DNA from: Plakobranchus ocellatus | Lineage: Eukaryota > Mollusca > Gastropoda > Plakobranchidae | Direction: 5' to 3' | DNA: 23,965 bases | NCBI GenBank assembly: GCA_019648995.1 | Contig: BLXT01008368.1 | Span: 815,507-839,471, forward strand | Shown: positions 1 through 22,785 of the stretch, piece by piece | Layout of the letters: each line of letters starts with the position of its first letter | Numbering within the stretch: position 1 is the first letter of the stretch | Notes under the pieces: model-generated | Database searches by the model: none | Told to the model about the DNA's origin: nothing | The model's input: the letters and a program-made list of their open reading frames with translations, nothing else | Position numbers and translations under genes: made by a program

Positions 1-365
1 AACATAAAGTATGCACAACGCAGGGGGAGAGAGGAGAAAGATGATTTTCAGGAAAGTGGGAGGGATTTGTTGGAGGAGAGGTGAAGATGTAATGAAGAAG
101 AATGAGAAAAAAGAGGGATAGGCGAGTTGAAGCTTAGCCATTTCGTGGCCGCCAAGACAGTTTGTTCCTTTTTTTTTTTTTCTTGACCATTGAATGCTGC
201 GATTCACCGCCGGGTCATTTTGTCTTCGATGCCAAGTGTCACAAGTCTTTGGCTTTTCCTCAAGCTCTAAGGTAAGCTGTTTTCTAAATAATAGCACCGA
301 CTTTTCTTTTTCTTGAAATCTGTATAAATGTAGGGATTCGATTCAAAAAACGTCATTAGTTTTTT
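1..365. other. upstream flank, no confirmed gene
   Basis: The first ~120 bases are purine-rich (GA-rich) on the + strand. They are followed by a more CpG-containing stretch (about 120-240) with a T run at about 167-180. A good splice-donor match (AAG|GTAAGC) lies at 271/272. Apart from the possible exon listed separately I recognise nothing here. Confidence 0.5.
194..271 (+). CDS. possible first coding exon with mitochondrial presequence-like peptide (speculative)
   Basis: ATG at 194 opens 26 codons that run exactly, in phase 0, to a consensus donor (AAG|GTAAGC, GT at 272-273). The peptide starts MLRFTAGSFC, contains no acidic residue, has two Arg, and ends in a Ser-rich segment SSSSK. That composition is typical of an N-terminal mitochondrial targeting signal. 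An in-frame TGA lies directly before the ATG (191-193). Against it, the ATG context is weak (T at -3, C at +4), the exon is short, and the phase-0 donor does not match GCDH exon 2, which needs phase 1. No partner exon is identifiable. It could be the first exon of another gene, a relic, or chance. Confidence 0.2.
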
Positions 366-470
366 GTATGTATGTATGTATGTATGTATGTATGTATGTA
401 TGTATGTATGTATGTATGTATGTATGTATGTATGTATGTATGTATGAATGTATGTATGTTTGTATGTATG

Positions 471-501
<31 letters not shown>

Positions 502-515
502 TGTATGTATGTGTT

Positions 516-548
<33 letters not shown>
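366..548. repeat. compound microsatellite (TATG)n-(TA)n
   Basis: About 145 bases of nearly perfect TATG tetranucleotide repeats, with a few single-base changes and one slip near 500, are followed by a pure TA run at 518-548. Both strands read as open tyrosine/valine/cysteine or isoleucine/histidine frames, which are artefacts of the 4-base unit. Confidence 0.97.
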
Positions 549-550
<2 letters not shown>

Positions 551-571
551 TGACAGTTGAAATAACTCCAA

Positions 572-620
572 CAATATTGATATTACTACTACTACTATTA
601 CTAGAGTAATATCAATGTTG
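572..620. repeat. 16-bp-arm inverted repeat (hairpin)
   Basis: The arm CAATATTGATATTACT (572-587) is matched by its reverse complement at 605-620 with one mismatch in 16. The loop is 17 nt of ACT-rich sequence. It ends 2 nt before copy A of the repeated segment. It may be a terminal fold of a small mobile element. Confidence 0.7.
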
Positions 621-622
621 CA

Positions 623-917
623 TTCTAGTATCGAATTCGAAGATGCGACTGAAGCGTATTATATATTAAGATTTAGGCTAGTCACAATATTGTTTAAATT
701 TAACAAAAAACAAAAAAAAAGGTGGTGAAGACAAAGTTTAGGTCCAGATCTAGGTAAAATTACGTTTACCTGCACACCCAAATGTCAGTTATAAGCTGAA
801 TGAAGGGAAGAAAACGTCGTGTTTCAAAGAACTGTTAAGTAATGGTTGGGCTCACCTTTAGAAAGTATTGTCAAACCTTTACTAACCATTTTAACTTATG
901 ATCTAAATCAAAATTTT
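623..917 (+). repeat. copy A of a ~295-bp duplicated segment
   Basis: This stretch aligns nearly end to end with 4591-4888 in the same orientation. Shared blocks include TATTATATATTAAGATTTAG, GGTAAAATTACGTTTA, TGCACACCCAAATGTCAGTT and GCTGAATGAAGGGAA. By eye the two are roughly 85-90% alike, with small indels mainly in A runs. The similarity stops where the CTA microsatellite begins. Reading frames are broken in both copies, so it does not look protein-coding. It could be a dispersed repeat or a segmental duplication. Confidence 0.9.
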
Positions 918-918
918 C

Positions 919-967
919 CTACTACTGCTGCTGCTGCTACTATTACTACTACTACTACTACTACTAT

Positions 968-1048
<81 letters not shown>

Positions 1049-1053
1049 CACCA
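919..1053. repeat. (CTA)n/(CTG)n trinucleotide microsatellite
   Basis: Mostly CTA units with interspersed ATT and blocks of CTG (about 925-937 and 1024-1048). Open frames of Thr/Ala or, on the other strand, Ser are by-products of the repeat. Confidence 0.97.
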
Positions 1054-1797
1054 CCATCCCCACCATTTCTTCTGCTTAGCCCTGCAATACCTCGCCAAAC
1101 CTGGTGAAAACATTGATCGCTGCGCGAGCGTCGGACTAGACTTTGTGACATCATACTTCGCAGTTGCAGGCCTTGTGTCGGGAAGCACTTGTCAGAGTAT
1201 CAGCGCAAAACACCTCAATACATGGCTACAAACCCCCCCAACACAACACGATGCATTATACGGCCATACACATAAACAACATCCGCTTTCATCTCCTCAG
1301 TTGACAAAATAACGTCAAATCTCACCCGTAACTCACACAACGACATACATCTCATCAAATGTAACAAACAATGCGTATGACAAACACTACGGAGACCACG
1401 CTTACGATTCAACAGTCACATACATGTATTTCCAATAAAAAATGAAAGAGACACTCAATTCAGTTGTCAATTGAACTTTGCAGGCCAAACCCTTAACCAT
1501 GTCAACATTATAGCTATAGAACACCTTACCACAGCAGACAGAACTCACAAACTTAAAAAATCCACAAGATATCAACATGAACGATAGAGCCTCACTTCCA
1601 ATCACACTAGTTTTGACACAGTTATCCATATACAGCTGGACGCTTTCATGTCATAATATTTTGGGGATGATGCGGCGGCTCCGCCCTAACGACAGCATAA
1701 TTACAATCATTTTATTCTCTGTCATTAAATATTACTCTAATCCTTAATTACGTTCTACCCTCAAAACCTTTTTTTTCCCGCCCGTATAAAGAACTCC
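1054..1797. other. gene-free stretch with unrecognised minus-strand open frames
   Basis: On the minus strand two abutting open frames (1629 to 1402 and 1412 to 1215) overlap by 11 nt. Together they give about 135 codons interrupted only by a frame change. I recognise no family in either peptide. The + strand here is C- and A-rich with few G, unlike its neighbours, so stop scarcity on the minus strand may be compositional. A decayed mobile-element piece is possible but unproven. Confidence 0.35.
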
Positions 1798-3306
1798 ACT
1801 ATCGTTAAAGAAGAGGTAGAAGCAGCAATAAAGAAAATGGAAAAGCCACATGACCAGATAATATACCAGTAAAAATAATTAAAACATTAGATAAGTTAGG
1901 AATAGATCTGACAACAAAAGTTCTTAATGCAATATACGATAGTGGTACAATTCCATTTGTAAATCTGGTTTTGTTTTTTTTTAGTACTGCCTAAAACACC
2001 AGGAGTAACAGTATGTGAACTTCACATAACAATCAGTTTAATAAGCCATTTTACAAAAATCCTGTTACGTGTTTTGGTGCATAGAATGCGCAAGAATCTA
2101 AGGCCAGAAATATCTCCAAAACAGTTTGGCTTCATGCCTGATAAAAGGACTAGAAATGCAACATTCACTTTGTCAATGCTTATGGAAAGGTGTATAGAAA
2201 TGCAAAAAGATCTCCACCTCTGTTTTATTGATTATTCTAAGGTTTCTGGCAAAGTAAGACATAAAGAGCTGTTTCGTATTCCAAAAAATTAGACATCGAT
2301 GGAAAAGATCTGAGAGTAATTAGAAATTTATACTGGGATCAGACAGAATCTGTAAGAATTGCAGGAGAACATAGTGATTTCAAACCCATCAAAAGAGGTG
2401 TGAGGCAGGGATGTGTAATGTCTCCTGATATTTTTAGCCTGTATAGTGAAATAATCTTAAGGAATCTTGATGGTATTTCAGGCTTTAAAATAAATGGAGA
2501 GAATCTTAATAATCTCAGGTATGCAGATGATACAGTTTAAATAGCAGAATTTGTCCAACAACTCCAAAAACTTCTAGATAATGTAGTTTTAGAGAGCGAA
2601 GAATGGGCCTGTCTTTGAATGTAAAAAAAAAAACAAAAAAACGGAATGTATAGTCATCTCAAAGAAATCCTCTAACCCAAGTGCAATCTCGTTAGCAAAG
2701 GCGAAAAAATCAAACAAGTTACAAAATTCAAATATCTAGGCTACCTGATAACATCAGATGGCAGATGCACAAGTGAAATAAATAAAAGAATAGCCATGGC
2801 TAAAGACACACTCCAAAAAAATGAAACCAATACTGGCAAATAGAAACATAAGTATGGCAACCAAAATAAGGATAATTAAAACATATGCATGGTCAGTACT
2901 TATGTATAGTAGGAGTGTTGGACATTAAACAAAGAAATAGAGAAAAAAAACTAGAAGCAGCAGAGATGTGGTTTATCAGAAGAATGAGGGGATATCATGG
3001 TCAGAAAAAAAGTCAAATGAATTGGTTATGAAAAAGGCTAATCTCGAGCGATCATTAATTAAAACCATAAGACAGAGGGAACTACAATTTTTAGGCCATA
3101 TTTGCCGACTTAAGTGTTTAGAACACTTAGCAATCAGTGGAAAAATTGAAGGCAAACGCAGTAGAGGTAGACAGAGAATAACTTTTACTGAAAATCTTAA
3201 GTCATGGGCAATAGGCAAGGGTAGCCATAACAACTTTATGAGGTTAACTGAGAATAGGTTTGAGTGGAGGAACATGATCGCCAATGTCTGTTCCAGACAA
3301 GGTACT

Positions 3307-3309
<3 letters not shown>
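1798..3309 (+). pseudogene. decayed non-LTR retrotransposon reverse transcriptase, 3' part
   Basis: Translation in shifting frames gives an ordered non-LTR reverse transcriptase. The fingers region includes KEEVEAAIKKME. QFGFMPDKRTRNATF follows at about 2122-2166. Motif A (LCFIDYSKVSGKV, keeping the first Asp but with VSG where AFD is usual) is at about 2218-2256. Motif B (RGVRQGCVMSPDIF) is at about 2394-2436. The motif C box RYADDTV is at about 2518-2538. The C-terminal region runs from about 2968 to 3309 and includes KIEGKRSRGRQR and EWRNMIANVCSR. A stop follows the YADD box directly, and there are several frameshifts and stops elsewhere; part of the early fingers region is also missing. 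The 5' endonuclease region is not visible. The family resembles the RTE-like elements abundant in invertebrates, but the clade call is from memory. Confidence 0.9.
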
Positions 3310-3363
<54 letters not shown>

Positions 3364-3386
3364 GGATGATGAGGATGGTGATGATA
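3307..3386 (+). repeat. (TGA)n 3' tail of the retrotransposon relic
   Basis: About 18 pure TGA units followed by interrupted GAT/GAG units. The first TGA is also the stop codon of the retroelement C-terminal frame, so the simple repeat is probably the element's own 3' tail rather than an independent microsatellite. Confidence 0.85.
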
Positions 3387-3693
3387 CAGAACTTCGCGCT
3401 AGTATTGTTACCATCACCATTACTATGACCGCTACTGGTGTTCCTGTAACCATTATTGCCATACTTGCTGCGGTTACTGGTATTATTGAAACTGCTACCA
3501 TAAAGATCATCTTGACAGTTTTAATTACCTTCTGATATACATATATCGTTGTATGTACATCTCTTCAGGCTGCCTACCTTATCGTATTCATATAATACTC
3601 ATAATTGAATAGAGTTGAAATATTATGTTACTATCTATCCTCCCTCCGCAGTCACGTAACTTTGACTCTAATAAAACTATTTGATGTTCCAAC
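3387..3693. other. gene-free, degenerate trinucleotide-like stretch
   Basis: From about 3405 to 3505 the sequence has an irregular three-base rhythm (ACC/ATT/ACT/GTT), which suggests a worn microsatellite or a continuation of the retroelement tail. The rest shows nothing recognisable. Confidence 0.4.
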
Positions 3694-3719
3694 GAGCGAG
3701 CGAGCGAGAGAGAGAGAGA

Positions 3720-3757
<38 letters not shown>
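3694..3757. repeat. (GAGC)n-(GA)n microsatellite
   Basis: A short GAGC block runs into an almost perfect GA dinucleotide run with a single GGG interruption near 3723. Confidence 0.97.
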
Positions 3758-3759
<2 letters not shown>

Positions 3760-4282
3760 CAACCTGAAGGATAGCTTCTTCGCTCTCCAACTCTCATCCT
3801 ATACTACGATTTTCCTAGCAATAATAACCAACAATAATTTACACATCAACAGCATTTTCATTACAAAGCCTATTTGACCTTTTCTGCTTGGTGTACCATT
3901 ATATTCTTAAATAATTTTTTACCCCCACTTTGCACTTCTCCGCTTACCCCTAACTCTCTTCACCCAACACACCTACAATCCTTGCTATCCTTTTTTCCCT
4001 ACGCTGTAAAATAAAGATTGAGCGTTTGAACGAACTAACAAGGACAACAAGCTTAACAAATATCATGTTATATATATAATTATATACATCTATATCATTT
4101 TTATGTAAGGTGACCGTCATGTGATCATGTAGTTGCTAACACTAACAGGAAAGCAGCGCGTTTGGGGTATTTTTGCTTCCCTTGCCACAATAGAGTAACG
4201 TACCTTAGATCTGTTTACGCAACATAAACACGAATAGAGTCCGAGATTTGAGACAGTTCATTCATACGACTACGAGATCAAA
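3758..4282 (+). promoter_or_regulatory. 5' flank and probable 5' UTR of GCDH
   Basis: No clear TATA box at a useful distance is visible. A short TGACCGTCATGTGATCATG stretch at about 4111-4129 carries a CATGTG E-box-like core and a CRE-like half, but this is only pattern matching. An in-frame TAG at 4235-4237, with no ATG between it and 4283, supports the chosen start. The transcription start cannot be placed from sequence. Confidence 0.35.
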
Positions 4283-18874
<14,592 letters not shown>

Positions 18875-18911
18875 CTGACCAGTGAATAACTGAATTTCAA
18901 GACATCTTTGA

Positions 18912-18935
18912 ATTGACAGTTGTTCCGCTGTCAAT
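18912..18935 (+). promoter_or_regulatory. stem-loop in 3' UTR, 37 nt after stop
   Basis: ATTGACAG (18912-18919) and CTGTCAAT (18928-18935) form a perfect 8-bp stem with the loop TTGTTCCG. Being so close to the stop codon, it is transcribed in any GCDH mRNA. A regulatory role is only a possibility. Confidence 0.45.
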
Positions 18936-20364
18936 GGCATTTTTTTTTTATGTTGGAAGGAGCTGTCAAAATTATTGTGCAGTATTACTGTCAGTTACCA
19001 AATATGAGATTTTATTTTAGCAATCTCAATATCTAAAAACAAATGAAAAAAAAATTTCCAGTGAGCAAGTTTGCAAATTGCAAATGACAGCTAAGTGAAA
19101 AAAAAACAAAAAAACTATATTATTGTAGGTCAAGAGTTGAAAAAGAAAAAAAAATTGATCTTTATATCTCAGCTAAGAATGCTTGGATATTGATGGCCCT
19201 AGAAATTTTAACTTGCCCTGAAGTCCTCGAGGACCAGTTGTTGCAGATGTGACCCCATCACCAGCAACGATCCTGATGAGGGCCAATCAGCTGAGATTAT
19301 CTATGCAGTGGACAGGTTAAAAGTAGGTATGCCAAACTGAATTTCATAATGACATGAGCGAATTCTTTTTAGCTTGAGTTTTTTCAGCTTGAAAAACCAT
19401 TTACTTTGGCGTATTCAACATAGTTGTAGCTGAAAAAACAAAAAAGATACAAATTTTTAAAAATATTTTAATTTTGTGATTAGAATTTGTCCCACTATAA
19501 CCAGTGCCTGAGACCATTTTTAAAAGGATTTAACTTTTAAAATATGCATCCAAAAATCATGAAATTCAAGCTGTGCGCAAAAAAGTCAACAAAAATAATG
19601 CTCAGTTTTTTCTTTGACTCTGAAAGTTAAATTTTTGTAGATATTGATGCATAAAATGGCCTCAAAAGAAAAATCCACCGTTTTCTAACAGAATCTTTAT
19701 TTTTTGGGTTTACTATCATTTTTTACAAATCTTATCAAATCACACTGTCAATATAAATTAATTTGATGAGCATGAAACCTTACATCAATTTTCTGATTTC
19801 ATATAAATAGTGTTCTTTTGTGTGCAAAAGGACCAATTATTTTAGAATTTAGCAATTCATTGATCTCTGTTCACTTTTCCCCTACCTCTAATGAGCCATG
19901 AAAAGGAACCAAAAAGTGCCAAAAAGAGGCCGAAAAAAAATAATATCGGTGAGTTGGCCAATGGTGTCTAAAATATAAACATACGTTTTAATGCAGATCT
20001 ATTTGTTTTAAATTATATAACCCTGAAAAGTTAAAAAAACAAACTTGTATGGAATAACATCTAACATGAAAAAGTAGGCCAAATACTAGTTGAATGCTTC
20101 ACGTTGAAAGTGACACAGCTGACATAGATAAGTTTCCTCGATCTAGATCTAGATCTCTAAATTGACAGTTCTGCCAGTCCTGTGGGCTTTTCAGTGCCTG
20201 ATATTGATAATTCATGAACGAATATTGGTTTTGAATAGAAAAATGTGTAGATTTTTTACATTTAGATTGGCATTCACGGTCCAGGGCTCGATTCAAGATG
20301 GCATGGAACAGAGAGTGTAGTTCTATTTTTAGTACATGTTTACACATGTTACTCGTATGAATCA

Positions 20365-20401
20365 TGACTCATGATGTCATATCAAGCTTCTCATGACATC
20401 A
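20365..20401. promoter_or_regulatory. AP-1/CRE-like site cluster within a hairpin
   Basis: TGACTCA (20365-20371, the AP-1 consensus) is followed by TGATGTCAT (20372-20380). The perfect reverse complement ATGACATCA follows at 20393-20401, with 12 nt between. Three bZIP-like half-site pairs lie in 37 bp. No gene is close enough to assign it to. Confidence 0.35.
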
Positions 20402-21632
20402 GTCGATGATCAACACACAACAATTCTAAGAGTATGGCTTCTTTTTTTAAGCTGCGGGTGGGCCATGTATGGTGTATAAAATTGAAATTTGTTGTAAAGG
20501 AATGGATGCTCTTTAAAATGATGTTTAGATGGCTTCTGAAGGTCAATAAATAAAGATTTTACAACCTTGAAAAGTTTTCTTTTGAGAAATTCTAATGGAA
20601 AACAATGAGATATTTTGGCCATTTTTATACAAAACAAAGTCTAAGCCATTTTTCTGTTTAGATCAACCAAGAACATCGTAGTATTTGCCATGTGATAACC
20701 TGCTACGTTATTTAAGATGATGACTTCTTCAAAACAGTGCAGCTCACCGCTTTTTATTAGGCACCGAAGGCCTTTCACTATTTAGATTTACGCTTTTAAT
20801 TTTAATGCTATAAAATTTACTTCAACTTTTACATTTTTACACCAAATTGAAGATGGAAAGCTCTTCTTTAGTTTGATACCAATTATAAAGGTGATATTTA
20901 ATTTCAGCGCCTGGTTTTTTTGTTGCAAAGATCCACCTCATTAGCTGTTTTCCCCTACCACTAGTGGCTGTGGGCAACTTTGGTGTACCTACTATTAAAA
21001 GCACCCAAATCCAGAGCAAAGAATTCTTTTTTTTATTAATGTAGTAGGAGATACATTTTGAGTGAGAATAAGTATGTCCCAGAATGTTAAAATCCTGACT
21101 TTTTTTTATTTCTTTAGTTATTACATGTATATTTATAATGAAGGCATTTTAAAATAGTGTCCTATTACATCTTAGAAGGCGCAATATGTTGATTGAATGT
21201 TGATATAATGGCACAAGTTTTTGTTTTCCAGCATTTACACATTATAAATTATACATGCTTTAATTTAATAAAACTTGATAGTAAATTCTTGAGAAGTGTA
21301 CTTTTTGTGGTGTCAACAGTGCAGGAAATTATTTGTCAAGCAGACTTAATTGCCACTGTATTTGAGCATGGGATAAATGCAAAGCATTATTGTTAAAAAA
21401 AGATTAGTCGTCTTGTAGCTTTAATATTCTAGACACAAATGGATTAAAATTCAAGTTTTTTTTTATCCACTTGAAGTAAGGCTGAAGGCTTTTCAAATTG
21501 AAAAATGCATGAGAAAATAACTAAGTTCAGTTGATAAGTGATATTTGTAGGACTGTATAAACTAAAACATGATATAGTACAATTATTGTAGAAATATAAT
21601 TCATGTGGATAATAAAGTGTATAAAAATTTTG

Positions 21633-22373
21633 CGAAAGTAACTTTCATCACTGCTCATATAATGATCTGTCGTTTGTTGTAATTGTTTTACTGTGTTATA
21701 ACACAGTGCTTATTTACCCTGAATACAATACAGTTTTCTTTTTTTGTTTTTTAAGTGCTTGATATTTCTTTGTTTTTATTATATTACTATCTTTATTTTA
21801 TTGAATATTTCAAAATGTGATATTACTATGAAAAAAAAAAAAAAACAAGGATGAAAAAATAATTTTGAAATGCCTTGTAATAAATGAAATACTGCTCTTT
21901 TAAAAATGGCTGCCAAAATGATTTGGGTTTTGATCTGTCTAATTAAGTTGATATGGAAGTCTTGAATTATAGAAGTAATGATGTCCTATTTCTTAAGATA
22001 TAGAAATTTTCTTTTGACTGCTTTAGACATAGGATAAGGAATGGTTATTTTAGGCCTATCTATAGGCATAGAAATATATCTATTTTACTATATTTTTTAT
22101 TTATTTAGAAATGTTTATTGTTATATATTGTGTATATATTAAGATGTTCGTTTTTACTTTATCGAATTTTTGTGTTTTTATGAAGAAAGGATTTTTCTCT
22201 TTCTAGTCCAGGCTATGAAAAAGTTGATTTAACAAATCAGAGTATAAAAATACGAAATCCCACTGTTGTGTTTGTACCTTTTCTCTCTTGATGATTCAAA
22301 AAGTCAAATTTATGTTTATTGACCATTTAAAGTTAACCTCTCTTCATGTTCTTGCAAGGTTGGCGCATCACTA
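21633..22373. other. gene-free AT-rich stretch
   Basis: AT-rich, with a 16-nt A run near 21830 and TA-rich sequence near 22120. A last AATAAA lies at 21879-21884. Nothing else recognised. Confidence 0.8.
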
Positions 22374-22785
22374 TCACATTTGCAGTCCAGTCGCTTTAGC
22401 AGACTCAGCTATTTGGGTCAGGTCTTTCGTAGTGCAATACACTTCATACAGCTTTCCACTTTCTGTGAGTGTGAGAGTGGTGGGCTCAGGCCAGGACAAG
22501 AGCCTGAGGGTGGCAAAGTTTGAACAAGTAGGCTATGCAAGATGTGTTCACCTGTTGGGGTCCTTGTCCACACTAGCAGATGGGTGTCTCTCCAATCTTG
22601 AGCTTGGTGTACATGGTCTTCAAAGCTTTTTATGCCGTTCTGAGCTGGAAGATGATTGTTTGCTTCTCTCTGTTCAAACTTTGGAACTGGTTGCGTACAT
22701 TGAAGAGTGGATGTTGTTTTGTCCGCCTGGTCCTCATTGCTGCCTTGATGTATGTCTTTGTCTCTTCAAGGGTTAAAGGTAAACA
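22374..22785 (-). pseudogene. broken 3' fragment of a non-LTR retrotransposon (RNase H/C-terminal region)
   Basis: Read from 22785 downward, the minus strand gives PLTLEETKTYIKAAMRTR, then QSLNREKQTIIFQLRTA, KLKIGETPIC-CG, TGEHILHS, and finally DLTQIAESAKATGLQM with a TGA stop at 22376-22374. This order (FRLRTGH-like helix, CxC, EHIL, and a final ATGL-type tail) is that of the C-terminal region after RNase H in jockey-like non-LTR elements. It has two internal stops (one in place of an expected His/Lys region, one in the CxC) and at least two frameshifts. The reverse transcriptase part is absent. It is a different family from the relic at 1798-3309, which has no such tail. An open + strand frame of 162 codons over it is only its shadow. 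Confidence 0.75.

Larger units (their letters stand above)
18875..21632 (+). other. probable GCDH 3' UTR and downstream flank, no further gene
   Basis: AT-rich sequence without a convincing coding region. Poly(A) signals AATAAA occur at 20545-20550, 21267-21272 and 21611-21616, with another at 21879-21884. None can be preferred without transcripts, so the UTR could be from about 1.7 to 3 kb. It also holds a stem-loop near the stop and an AP-1/CRE-like cluster, listed separately. Confidence 0.5.

Noticed and set aside
356..574. Open frames on both strands rich in Tyr/Val/Cys/Met or Ile/His/Thr
   Set aside because: They are translations of the TATG/TA microsatellite and have no independent support.
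846..1154. Poly-Thr/poly-Ala (+) and poly-Ser (-) open frames
   Set aside because: They arise from the CTA/CTG microsatellite and have no flanking protein similarity.
3284..3535. Poly-Asp protein on + and poly-Ser on -
   Set aside because: It is a translation of the TGA tail of the retroelement in another frame, not a gene.
20837..21019. 60-codon minus-strand open frame
   Set aside because: No recognisable domain, no splice context and composition like its surroundings. Likely chance.
22288..22776. 162-codon + strand open frame, the longest single-frame one in the window
   Set aside because: The opposite strand carries recognisable, though broken, retrotransposon C-terminal blocks, and the + translation resembles nothing. 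It is a shadow.
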